Shown piece after piece: positions 52,884 through 61,682 of a DNA stretch of 64,000 nt. The notes under the pieces were generated by a model. The model did no database searches, was not told where the DNA came from, and worked only from the letters and a program-made list of their open reading frames with translations. The number at the start of each line of letters is the position of its first letter. Position 1 is the stretch's first letter. The stretch is taken from NCBI RefSeq assembly GCF_900176645.1, contig NZ_FXAN01000037.1, positions 1 through 64,000 on the forward strand. Direction: 5' to 3'. The stretch comes from Burkholderia singularis. Its GTDB lineage: Bacteria; Pseudomonadota; Gammaproteobacteria; Burkholderiales; Burkholderiaceae. A program made the translations under genes and the position numbers.

Positions 52884-52893
52884 GGAGACGACG

Positions 52894-53325
52894 ATGGGAA
52901 TGAACGTATCTTCCGGCGGCGGTGGCGGCGAACCGGACGTGATGGTCGACATCAACACGACGCCGCTTATCGACGTGATGCTGGTGCTGCTGATCATGCT
53001 GATCATCACGATTCCGATCCAGATGCACTCGGTGAAGATGAACCTGCCGGTGGGCAATCCGCCGCCGCCGGCGAAGCAGCCCGAGATCGTGCAGATCGAC
53101 ATCGATTTCGACGGCACGACGACGTGGAACGGTACGCTCGTGCCGAACCGCGCGGCACTCGAGGCGAAGCTTGCGCAAGTCGCGGCTCAGCCCGATCAGG
53201 CGGAGATCCATTTGAGGCCGAACAAGCTCGTGCCATACAAGGATGTTGCCGCGGTGCTTGCGTCCGCACAGCGGATCGGCGCGACCAAGATCGGCCTCAT
53301 CGGCAACGAGCAGTACATGCAATAA
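52894..53325 (+). CDS. exbD2: ExbD/TolR-family protein 2
   Basis: 143 residues. Same plan as the preceding ExbD, with the channel aspartate in TTPLIDVMLVLLIMLIITIPI and a short Gly-rich N-terminus (SSGGGGGEPDVMVDI). The paired tonB-exbB-exbD1-exbD2 order is known from Xanthomonas campestris, where the second ExbD has specialised tasks. Sequence differs enough from ExbD1 that it is not a recent copy. Confidence 0.93.
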   Translation: MGMNVSSGGGGGEPDVMVDINTTPLIDVMLVLLIMLIITIPIQMHSVKMNLPVGNPPPPAKQPEIVQIDIDFDGTTTWNGTLVPNRAALEAKLAQVAAQPDQAEIHLRPNKLVPYKDVAAVLASAQRIGATKIGLIGNEQYMQ

Positions 53326-53341
53326 CGAAGCGAGCGATCCC

Positions 53342-54541
53342 ATGATTCAGCATTGGTGGAAGCGCGCCGCGTTCGCGGCAGCGCTCGTGGGCGGGTGCAC
53401 GCTTGCGGCGCCGTTTGGCGCCGCGTCGGCGGCGGAGTCGCTGCGTCCGGACGTTGCGCGCCCGCTTGGCGCCGCGCAGGATTTGTATCGCGCACACAAG
53501 TACAGTGAGGCGCTCGGCAAGATCGCGCAGGCCGCGGCGGTGCCCAACAAGACGGCCTACGAGGCATACATGGTCGAGGCCACGCGCGGCGCGGTGGCGA
53601 TGGCGGCGGGCAACACGGGCGAGGCGATCCAGGCATATGAAGCGATGCTCGGCTCCGGACGGCTGTCGAGGGACGACGAGCAGCGCACGAGCGCGACGCT
53701 TGCCGGCATCTACTTTCAACAGCGTAATTATCCGCAGGCGATCAAGATCGCGCAGCGCTATCTGAAAGCGGGCGGCGGGGATCCGGAGATGCGCTCGCTG
53801 CTCGTGCAGTCGTATTACCAGTTGAACGACTGCCAGGCCGTGGTCAATCAGCTGAAACCGGGCATCGATGCGCAGGTGCGCGCCGGACGCGCGCCCGACG
53901 AAGCGCAACTGCAGTTGCTCGGCACGTGCGCGCAGAAGCTGAAGGACGGCGCGACTTACCGCGATTCTCTTGTCAAGCTCGTCGCCTATCACCCGAATCC
54001 GGCTTACTGGGACCAGTTGGTCACGTCGATTCGCAGCAAGCCCGGTTATTTGTCGTCGCTCGATCTCGACATCTATCGGCTCAGGCGCGCAACGGGCACG
54101 CTCACGGGCGTCGACGCCTACATGGAAATGACGCAGCTCGCGCTCGTTGCCGGCACGGCCGCCGAGGCGAAGCAGGTGATCGATCAAGGCTTCTCGTCGG
54201 GCGTACTCGGCAAGGATGCGGGCGCCGAGCGCGAAAAGCGGCTGCAGGCGCTTGCCGCGAAGCGCGCTCAGACGCCGGCCGACAATCCGAATCCCGTTGC
54301 GCCGATCGATGCGGGCATGAATCTCGTTTTTGCCGGGCAGGCGAAGCAGGGGCTCGCGGCGATGGAGGCGGTGATCGCGAAGGGCGGCCTCGAGCATCCC
54401 GACGAAGCGCGCCTGAGGCTTGGCGAGGCCTATTACTTCGCGGGCGACAAGGCGCGGGCCGTGCAGATTTTTCGCAGCGTGCAGGGTAGCGACGGATCGG
54501 CCGATATCGCGCGCTTATGGGCGGCCGTCGCGGCGAAATAG
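53342..54541 (+). CDS. Exported TPR-repeat protein of the TonB operon
   Basis: 399 residues with a signal peptide (WWKRAAFAAALVGGCTLAAPFGAASAAE). The mature part consists of helix pairs resembling tetratricopeptide repeats (LYRAHKYSEALGKIAQAAAV, NTGEAIQAYEAML, RNYPQAIKIAQRYLKAGG, ARLRLGEAYYFAGDKARAVQIFRSV). It is periplasmic and probably a scaffold linking the ExbB/ExbD/TonB motor to receptors. The start ATG at 53342 lies 17 bases behind exbD2, so it belongs to the operon. Exact task unknown. Confidence 0.82.
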   Translation: MIQHWWKRAAFAAALVGGCTLAAPFGAASAAESLRPDVARPLGAAQDLYRAHKYSEALGKIAQAAAVPNKTAYEAYMVEATRGAVAMAAGNTGEAIQAYEAMLGSGRLSRDDEQRTSATLAGIYFQQRNYPQAIKIAQRYLKAGGGDPEMRSLLVQSYYQLNDCQAVVNQLKPGIDAQVRAGRAPDEAQLQLLGTCAQKLKDGATYRDSLVKLVAYHPNPAYWDQLVTSIRSKPGYLSSLDLDIYRLRRATGTLTGVDAYMEMTQLALVAGTAAEAKQVIDQGFSSGVLGKDAGAEREKRLQALAAKRAQTPADNPNPVAPIDAGMNLVFAGQAKQGLAAMEAVIAKGGLEHPDEARLRLGEAYYFAGDKARAVQIFRSVQGSDGSADIARLWAAVAAK

Positions 54542-54791
54542 CCGCGCACGGCGCGCCGGGCGCGGCGCCTATCGACGCAATATCAGAGAGGTGTGGCTTT
54601 GCTGAGCAGTGAAACGAGCGGTCTCGTTTCGCGTCGCGTATGCCTGTCGCGTGCGCGCGACGCGCGCGCGCATACGCCATCGGCACGGTCCGTGCGCGCG
54701 CAAGCGTGGTGTGGCGGCCCGGTGGTTGTGCGCGCATCGAGCCCGAGATTTTTCCGACAACTGGATCTTGACCGCGGGATTCTGTCTTGCC

Positions 54792-55367
54792 ATGGTTTCG
54801 CCACTCGACGAATCGACAGTCGTTGCCACTTCGATCGGCAACAAGATACGAGCGCTGCGCCAGCGGCTCAAGCTCACGCTCGACGAGGCGTCGGCGGCAG
54901 CGGGCATTTCGAAGCCATTTTTGTCGCAGGTCGAGCGCGGGCGCGCAACGCCTTCGATCACGTCGCTCGTCGGAATCGCGAGGGCGCTCGGCGTGACGAT
55001 GCAGTATTTCGTCGATACGCCGACCGAGGCGAAATCGATTTGCCGTAGCGAGACGTTGCAGTACTTCAGCCTGGCGAATTCGGCGAATGCGTTTGCCCGG
55101 CTGACGAACGTGGTGGACGGGCGGCAGCTCGACGCGATCCTCGTCAGACTGCCGGCGGCGCAGACGTTCTCCGAGATGACGACGCATGCGGGCGAGGAGT
55201 TCCTGTACGTGCTGGCCGGCGACGTCGAACTGAAGCTCGCGGACAAGGCGTTCATGCTGAAGACGGGCGATGCCGCGCATTACGAATCGACCACCCCGCA
55301 CGCGTGGCGCAACGGCGGCGCGAGTGAGGCGGTGGTGGTCTGGGTAGGCACGCCGAGGCTTTTCTAG
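54792..55367 (+). CDS. XRE-cupin transcriptional regulator
   Basis: 191 residues. HTH (GNKIRALRQRLKLTLDEASAAAGISKPFLSQVERGRATPSITSLVGIARALGV) followed by a small cupin barrel (EMTTHAGEEFLYVLAGDVELKLADKAFMLKTGDAAHYESTTPHAWRNGG) with His and Glu in a metal- or ligand-binding pattern. Regulators of this build sense small metabolites. It lies between the TonB motor operon and the two receptors on the same strand and may control them. The frame extends upstream to 54609; ATG 54792 gives the family's normal N-terminus. The 250 bases before it hold no gene. Confidence 0.92.
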   Translation: MVSPLDESTVVATSIGNKIRALRQRLKLTLDEASAAAGISKPFLSQVERGRATPSITSLVGIARALGVTMQYFVDTPTEAKSICRSETLQYFSLANSANAFARLTNVVDGRQLDAILVRLPAAQTFSEMTTHAGEEFLYVLAGDVELKLADKAFMLKTGDAAHYESTTPHAWRNGGASEAVVVWVGTPRLF

Positions 55368-55407
55368 GCGGCGGAATATATGAAAAGCAGTGTTGACCGA
55401 ATATAAA

Positions 55408-55426
55408 TTTAAGGATTCCTTATAAA
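55408..55426. promoter_or_regulatory. Candidate palindromic operator before the first receptor
   Basis: AAGGATTCCTT (55411-55421) is a perfect odd palindrome, extended by AT-rich arms to TTTAAGGATTCCTTATAAA. It lies about 200 bases before the receptor gene and just behind the XRE-cupin gene, in an AT-rich patch. A TTGACC at 55393 is nearby but the spacing to TATAAA (22 bases) is too long for a clean promoter. Confidence 0.3.
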
Positions 55427-55627
55427 AGCGTTACAGGCCGGTGTTTTGCATGGCATTTGAAAGCAGGCCGGGTCGTCGGATGGCGCGGATCCGATGAACC
55501 GAACGCTCGCGGGTGACGAAAGCCCGCGCAACAGAAAAGGCGTGCGCGGGCGCCAACGGGTTTGGGGGTGCGGGAATCCTGCGGATTGCCGCGTGTACGG
55601 GGCCTTACTGACGAGAGTAAGAGGAAA

Positions 55628-58492
55628 ATGAAACAAAGAACGTTGACACTGGCAATCAGGCGGATCGTTTGGGCGGAACTGGCATTGACTGCGACGTTGG
55701 CAGCGCCGGCATTCGCACAGGATCAACCGGCGGCGGCACCCGACACCGGGGCGGCCGCGGCGACGCAGAAACAGAATGCGCAGGGCGCGGCTGCGGCTGG
55801 CGCGACGGCTAGCGGTACGGCCGCCGCCGGCGCGGGCACGAGCGGCGCGGCGGCAGCGGGCGCGGCGGCAACGGGCCCGGCAACAACGGCCGGCCCGGCC
55901 GCCGCCGACAAACCGGTGCAGCCAGCCGGCAAGAACGGCGTCGCGCAGATCAAGCGCTTCGAAGTGACGGGCTCGCTGATTCGCAGCTCCGACAAGGTCG
56001 GCTTCAATCAGGTGCAGACGGTGACGTCGAAAGATATCCAGAACAGCGGCTATACGACCGTGACGGATTATCTGCGCAGCGTGTCGGCCAACTCGGCGAG
56101 CAGCTGGAGCGAAGGGACGACCAACAGCTTCGCGCCTGGCGGCGCGGGTCTCGCGCTGCGCGGGCTGAGTGAAAAGTACACACTCGTTCTGGTCGACGGC
56201 CAGCGCGTGACGCCTTATGCGTTCGCAGTCAACGGCACCGATCAGTTCTTCGATTTGAACACGCTGCCGCTGAACATCATCGAAAAGATCGAGATCGTGA
56301 AGACCGGCGCGGTGTCGCAGTACGGCTCGGATGCGATCGCGGGCGTGGTCAACATCATCACGAAGAAGAATTTCCAGGGGCTGGAACTCGATGGCAGCTA
56401 CGGCGGGGCGACGCAAGGCAGCGGTGGCCAGGGCACGACGAAATTCAGCATTCTCGGCGGCTTTGGCGATCTGAATGCGGACCGCTTCAATGTGACGGCG
56501 GGGTTGAGTTTCTATCGGTCGACCGGGACGCTCGAGTCCTACCGCGACATGACGCAGAACCAGGATTTCTCGAACTATCCCGGCGGCCTGCTGAACCAGG
56601 CGACGACCAACTGGCGGGTGCCGGGCGTCGGCCGTGTGCCGCTCAGTACCTGCCCATACGGCGGATCGGTCGTGCCGAGCGATGCGAACGCGCGCACGTT
56701 CGGCGCGGGCGGCTCGACCTGCCAGTGGAACCAGGCGTATGCAACATCGCTGTCGCCGTGGACCGAGCGCTTGAGCGCCAAGGTCCATGCGGATTTCAAG
56801 ATCAGCGACGCGGTTCAGGCGTTCGCCGATTTGTGGGAAAGCAACAATACGACCGTCACGAATAACGGGATCGGCGGGCTGGGCGGCAGCACGCAAACCT
56901 ACAATCCGGCCACGGGCGGCCTGAACATCATCTCGAACGTCGTACCGGCGAGCAATCCGTACAACCCGTTCGGCGCGCCGACGCGGCTGTACTATCCGTT
57001 CCCCGCTGCGCAAGCGGTTCATACGAGTTCGAATTTCTGGCGGGCCGCAACCGGCCTGAAGGGAACGCTGTCGACACCGCATCTGGGTGACTGGGATTGG
57101 TCGGTCGCATATACGCATTCGCAGAACACCGTTTCGAATCACTATTCGAACCTGATCAACGGCGCTGCACTCGAGAACATCGTGCGCAACGGCGTATTCG
57201 ATTTCGCGAATCCGGCGGCCACGCCCAATGGCCTCGATGGCCTTTACGGCGGCACGGAAACGCAGGCGATCACGAAGCTCGATGCGATCGACGCGACCAT
57301 TTCGACGCCGAGCCTGTTCAAGCTGCCTGCCGGCGACGTCGGCCTCGGCTTCGGCGCGCAGTTCCTGCACGAAAGCGAATACATCGGCACCGGCGCTGGC
57401 TGGGCCAACGGCACGTATATTTCGCCGGCGCTTCAGTCGGTCAACGGTCAGCGCAACGTTGCCGCGGTCTACTATCAGGTCGACATTCCGATCATCAAGA
57501 ACCTGACATTCCAGCAGTCGGGCCGCTATGATCACTACAGCGATTTCGGCGGTGCGTTCTCGCCGCGCTTTGCGTTGCGTTACCAGCCGTTGCGCGAATT
57601 CGTGACTTACGCGTCGTATAACCGCGGCTTCCGCGCGCCGACGCTGATCGAGAACACGGCATCGAGGACGTTCAGCGCGCAAGGCGTGATCGATCCGAAC
57701 GATCCGAACAATCCCGGCGCTTACGGTCTCGTGCAGGAAGTGGCGACAGGCAATCAGAACTTGCAGCCGGAGCGCACGAAGAACTACAACATCGGCTTCC
57801 AGCTTTCGCCGGCCCGCAACACCGACATCGGCTTCGATTGGTACAAGATCCATATCGACAACGTGATCGGCACGGACGATGTGCAGACGGTCGTCAACAA
57901 CAACGATCCGTCTCAGGTGGTGCGCGGCCCGAGCGGCACGATCTCGTATGTGATGCTGCCGTACAAGAACCTGACGCACCTCGATACGGACGGCTTCGAG
58001 ACGACGTTCCGTCAATCGGTGCAGACGAAGATCGGCACGTTCACGCTGTCGGGCGACTGGGCGTATGTATGGCATTTCAAGATGCCGATCGGCGGCGTGG
58101 AGACAGACTTCGCGGGCAACAACGGTTCGCTCAACGAGCCGTTCGGCGGCAGCTTTCCGCGCTGGAAGGGCAGCACGAACCTGAACTGGGCGTACAAGAA
58201 GTGGAACGCGACGCTGAGCTGGCTCTACATCGGCCCGTACAGCCAGGCGATCCTGCCGTCGGGGAATTATCCGGGCATGCAGGACAGCGTGGCGTCGTAT
58301 AGCCAGTTCAACCTGTTCGTCAGCTACAACGGCTTCAAGCACTGGACGCTCTACGCGGGGATCGACAACATCTTCAATCGCAAGCCGCCGTTCGATCCGG
58401 TGTACATGAGCGCGTATTCGACCGGTTATGACTCGTCGCTGTATTCGTACATCGGCCGCTTCGCGCAGATCGGCGCGACGTATCGATTCTGA
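55628..58492 (+). CDS. TonB-dependent outer-membrane receptor A
   Basis: 954 residues. Signal peptide (IRRIVWAELALTATLAAPAFAQ), then an Ala/Gly/Thr-rich spacer of about 80 residues, then KRFEVTGSLIR, which fits the TonB-box/plug entry of proteobacterial receptors. The plug (GLALRGLSEKYTLVLVDGQRV, EIVKTGAVSQYGSDAIAGVVNIIT) is followed by a 22-strand barrel ending in the C-terminal phenylalanine (GATYRF). It imports a substrate using TonB. Start ATG 55628 follows AAGAGGAAA. Its signal peptide, spacer style and plug are close to those of receptor B downstream, so the pair arose by duplication. Substrate unknown. Confidence 0.93.
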   Translation: MKQRTLTLAIRRIVWAELALTATLAAPAFAQDQPAAAPDTGAAAATQKQNAQGAAAAGATASGTAAAGAGTSGAAAAGAAATGPATTAGPAAADKPVQPAGKNGVAQIKRFEVTGSLIRSSDKVGFNQVQTVTSKDIQNSGYTTVTDYLRSVSANSASSWSEGTTNSFAPGGAGLALRGLSEKYTLVLVDGQRVTPYAFAVNGTDQFFDLNTLPLNIIEKIEIVKTGAVSQYGSDAIAGVVNIITKKNFQGLELDGSYGGATQGSGGQGTTKFSILGGFGDLNADRFNVTAGLSFYRSTGTLESYRDMTQNQDFSNYPGGLLNQATTNWRVPGVGRVPLSTCPYGGSVVPSDANARTFGAGGSTCQWNQAYATSLSPWTERLSAKVHADFKISDAVQAFADLWESNNTTVTNNGIGGLGGSTQTYNPATGGLNIISNVVPASNPYNPFGAPTRLYYPFPAAQAVHTSSNFWRAATGLKGTLSTPHLGDWDWSVAYTHSQNTVSNHYSNLINGAALENIVRNGVFDFANPAATPNGLDGLYGGTETQAITKLDAIDATISTPSLFKLPAGDVGLGFGAQFLHESEYIGTGAGWANGTYISPALQSVNGQRNVAAVYYQVDIPIIKNLTFQQSGRYDHYSDFGGAFSPRFALRYQPLREFVTYASYNRGFRAPTLIENTASRTFSAQGVIDPNDPNNPGAYGLVQEVATGNQNLQPERTKNYNIGFQLSPARNTDIGFDWYKIHIDNVIGTDDVQTVVNNNDPSQVVRGPSGTISYVMLPYKNLTHLDTDGFETTFRQSVQTKIGTFTLSGDWAYVWHFKMPIGGVETDFAGNNGSLNEPFGGSFPRWKGSTNLNWAYKKWNATLSWLYIGPYSQAILPSGNYPGMQDSVASYSQFNLFVSYNGFKHWTLYAGIDNIFNRKPPFDPVYMSAYSTGYDSSLYSYIGRFAQIGATYRF

Positions 58493-58557
58493 TGCGGGCG
58501 TCGGCCTGTCGACCCCAATGAGCCGCTCCATGTTTCGCCCATCCCTTCTGAGCGGTC

Positions 58558-58592
58558 TGCTTGCCGCCCGGCACCGTGCCGGGCGGCAAGCA
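58558..58592. repeat. 17-bp perfect inverted repeat between the two receptor genes
   Basis: TGCTTGCCGCCCGGCAC (58558-58574) is exactly complementary to GTGCCGGGCGGCAAGCA (58576-58592) around a single base. No T-run follows, so it is not a normal terminator. It could stop 3' decay of the receptor A message or limit read-through to receptor B. Confidence 0.7.
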
Positions 58593-58657
58593 GGCGGGAT
58601 GGACACGCGCCACGCGCGTACCCGTTGATTTCCCAGCCAGACAGCAAGAGGGGAAAG

Positions 58658-61501
58658 ATGAAACAAAGAGCATTGGTATTGGCTATCAGACGGATCGTCT
58701 GGGCCGAACTGGCATTGACGGCCACATTGGCGGCACCTGCGTTCGCGCAGAGCGTGCCGGCGCCGGCGGCGAATCCGGCAGCGGGCGGGCACAATCCGCC
58801 GCTCGCGCAGGCGGCGGTTGCGGCAAGCGCGGCGGCGGCCGTGCCGGCCGCGCCGGAGCCCGCGGAATCCGCCGCGGCGGCGACACCCGAGGCCGCTTCC
58901 GGCGCGGCCGCGACGTCGGGCGCGGCCCCTGCCGCTGCGGCAGCCGCCACGCCTGGCCAGGCCCAGCCCGGCAAGAGCGGTGTCGCGCAAATCAAACGTT
59001 TCGAAGTCACCGGCTCGCTGATCCGCAGCGCGGACAAGACCGGCTTCCAGCAAGTGCAGACGATCACGCCGAAGGACATCACGAGCAGCGGCGCGACGAC
59101 GGTTGCCGATTTCCTGCGCGACACGTCGGCGAACTCGGCCAATAGCTGGAGCGAGGGCCAGTCGGGCAACTTCGCGGCCGGTGCGGCCGGCATCGCGCTG
59201 CGCGGGCTGTCCGAAAAGTACACGCTCGTGATGATCGACGGCCAGCGCGTCGCGCCGTTCGCCTTCTTCTCGAACAGCGTCGATTCGTTCTTCGACCTGA
59301 ACACGCTGCCGCTCAACGATATCGAGCGAATCGAAATCGTGAAGACGGGCGCGGTATCGCAATACGGCTCGGATGCGATCGGCGGCGTGGTCAATATCAT
59401 CACGAAGCGCAATTTCCGCGGCTTGCAGCTCGATGGCAACTTGGGCAGCGCGATCAATGGCGGCAACGGCAACGGCACGACGAAATTCGGCGTGCTCGGC
59501 GGCTTTGGCGATCTGGATGCCGACCGCTTCAACGTGACGGTGGCGGCCAGCTATTACAAGGCCAACGGCTTCACGCTGGCCGATCGCGATTCGACGCGCA
59601 ACCAGGATTTCACCGGCAAGCCGGGCGGATTTTCGCTGCTCGCGCCGTCGTACTGGAACATGCCCGACGGCAGCGCGCGGGCGTTGAGCGGCGGCTGCCC
59701 GTTCGGCGGCGCGCTTGGGCCGGCAGCGCCTAATTCGCTGTCGGCAGGATTGCCGGGCACGATCTGTTCGTACAACACGGCGCGAAGCATGTCGATCCTG
59801 CCGATGACCGAGCGTTTGAACGCGAAGATCCATGCCGACTTCAAGATCGACGACAAGACGACGGCGTTCGCGGATTTTCTCGAGAGCAACAACCGGTCGA
59901 CGATCAGCAACGGCCTGTGGGGCAACGTCATCGGCAACCCGCAAAACTCGGCGCTCGTCTGGGACCCGCAGACACAGTTGTTGTCGCCGTTCAACACGAC
60001 CGTGCCGGTGACCAATCCGTACAACACCACGGGCGCGGCCACGCCGCTCACGTATGCGTTTCCGAACGCGGTGGCCGAGAAGACGTATGCCAACTACTGG
60101 CGCGCGTCGACGGGCGTAAAAGGCTCGTTTACGCTGCCATACGGCGATTGGGACTGGTCGGCGGCGCTCAGCCATTCGCAGAGCACGGTGTCGAACGTAT
60201 TCACGAACCAGCTCAACGTTGCCGCGTTGAATAACATCTATCAAAACGGCGCGCTGAATTTCGCGAATCCGGCTGCCACGCCGAATGCATTCAACGGCTT
60301 GTATCAGAACGCGAACAACCTCGGCATCTCGAAGCTCGACACCATCGACGCGACGGTTTCGACGCCGAATCTGTTTCACTTGCCGGCGGGCGACGTAGGC
60401 ATCGGCTTCGGCGCGCAGTTCACGCACCAGAGCGAAGTGTTGACGCCGGGCGCGGAATATCTGACGGGCGCGGTGATCTCCCCGGATCTTCAGACGGTGA
60501 ACGGCCAACGCAACGTCGCGGCGGTTTACTATCAGATCATCGTGCCGATTGTGCAGAATCTGACGTTTACGCAGGCCGGCCGCTACGATCACTACACGGA
60601 CGTCGGCGGCGCGTTCTCGCCGCGCTTCGCATTGCGCTATCAGCCGGTCAAGGCACTCACGATGTATACGTCGTACAACCGCGGCTTTCGCGCGCCGACG
60701 TTCGTCGAGGACAGCAAGTCGCAGACGCTCGGCATCCAAGTCGACCCGAACACCGGGCAGAACTATACGTCGATCACGGTCGGCAATCCGAATCTGAAGC
60801 CGGAGCGCACGCGCAACTTCAACATCGGTTTCGAGGTGTCGCCGAGCCGTTTCACGGACGTCGGCTTCGACTGGTACAAGATCCGCGTGGATAACGTGAT
60901 CGGCCAGGGCTCGCCTTCGCAGATCGCCACCGATCCGGCGACGGGCCAACTGCTGTACAAGGTGATTCCGTACCAGAACTTGGGCTATCTGGATACGAAC
61001 GGCTTTGAAACCACGTTCCGCCAGGCGTTTCCTATCAAAGGCGCGGGCACGCTGACGCTGTCGGGCGATTGGGCGTATGTGAAGAGCTTCAAGCTGGGCT
61101 TGCCGGGCGCGGCGCCAGTGGACGGCGCAGGCAACAACTTCACGCTTTCGCAGCCGTTCGGCGGCAGCTTCCCGCGCTGGCGCGGCAACACGACGCTCGA
61201 TTGGAACTATCACGGCTTCGATACGGCGCTTACGTGGCAGTTCACGGGCCCGTATGCGCAAAACCTGATGCGGGCTCCGGCGCCAAGCAAGGTGGGCTCG
61301 TACAGCCAGTTCAACCTGATGGTGACGTACACGGGCTTCAAGCACTGGACGATCTATGGCGGCATCGACAACCTCTTCAACCGCACGCCGCCGTATGACC
61401 CGATCTTCGCGAACGGCACGCTGAGTCAATCCGGCTACGACCAGTCGATCTACACGTATATCGGCCGCTTCGCGCAGGTTGGCGCGACATACAAGTTCTG
61501 A
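58658..61501 (+). CDS. TonB-dependent outer-membrane receptor B
   Basis: 947 residues and a clear paralogue of receptor A: near-identical signal peptide (IRRIVWAELALTATLAAPAFAQ), an Ala/Pro-rich spacer (about 75 residues), KRFEVTGSLIR, plug with GIALRGLSEKYTLVMIDGQRV and GAVSQYGSDAIGGVVNIIT, barrel ending in GATYKF. Differences gather in the middle barrel loops (cysteine-bearing loop around residue 345-375), where substrates bind. ATG 58658 has GAGGGGAAAG upstream. A terminator follows at 61548. Probably takes up a related but different ligand. Confidence 0.93.
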   Translation: MKQRALVLAIRRIVWAELALTATLAAPAFAQSVPAPAANPAAGGHNPPLAQAAVAASAAAAVPAAPEPAESAAAATPEAASGAAATSGAAPAAAAAATPGQAQPGKSGVAQIKRFEVTGSLIRSADKTGFQQVQTITPKDITSSGATTVADFLRDTSANSANSWSEGQSGNFAAGAAGIALRGLSEKYTLVMIDGQRVAPFAFFSNSVDSFFDLNTLPLNDIERIEIVKTGAVSQYGSDAIGGVVNIITKRNFRGLQLDGNLGSAINGGNGNGTTKFGVLGGFGDLDADRFNVTVAASYYKANGFTLADRDSTRNQDFTGKPGGFSLLAPSYWNMPDGSARALSGGCPFGGALGPAAPNSLSAGLPGTICSYNTARSMSILPMTERLNAKIHADFKIDDKTTAFADFLESNNRSTISNGLWGNVIGNPQNSALVWDPQTQLLSPFNTTVPVTNPYNTTGAATPLTYAFPNAVAEKTYANYWRASTGVKGSFTLPYGDWDWSAALSHSQSTVSNVFTNQLNVAALNNIYQNGALNFANPAATPNAFNGLYQNANNLGISKLDTIDATVSTPNLFHLPAGDVGIGFGAQFTHQSEVLTPGAEYLTGAVISPDLQTVNGQRNVAAVYYQIIVPIVQNLTFTQAGRYDHYTDVGGAFSPRFALRYQPVKALTMYTSYNRGFRAPTFVEDSKSQTLGIQVDPNTGQNYTSITVGNPNLKPERTRNFNIGFEVSPSRFTDVGFDWYKIRVDNVIGQGSPSQIATDPATGQLLYKVIPYQNLGYLDTNGFETTFRQAFPIKGAGTLTLSGDWAYVKSFKLGLPGAAPVDGAGNNFTLSQPFGGSFPRWRGNTTLDWNYHGFDTALTWQFTGPYAQNLMRAPAPSKVGSYSQFNLMVTYTGFKHWTIYGGIDNLFNRTPPYDPIFANGTLSQSGYDQSIYTYIGRFAQVGATYKF

Positions 61502-61547
61502 TGCCGTTGTGCATGGGGGCGTATTGACATCGACCAGCATTCGACGG

Positions 61548-61592
61548 GCCGCTCCACTTCCCTAAACACCCCTTTGGGAGCGGCTTCTTTTT
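61548..61592 (+). terminator. Rho-independent terminator after receptor B
   Basis: GCCGCTCC (61548-61555) pairs with GGAGCGGC (61577-61584), followed by TTCTTTTT. A similar but imperfect arm pair (GCCGCTC / GAGCGGT) lies behind receptor A near 58522-58556, as expected after a tandem duplication. Confidence 0.75.
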
Positions 61593-61682
61593 CCGGTGAT
61601 GCGATGCGACGTGATCCGCCCATTCCTAGCAACCCTTTGACGATGCGGTGTGCCGTTCGCACCGCGCTGATATAGACCCAGC

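Noticed and set aside
55409-61540. Long minus-strand frame across both receptor genes
   Set aside because: It spans two genes and the gap between them with Arg/Ala-rich sequence; the tandem symmetry comes from the duplicated receptors on the other strand.
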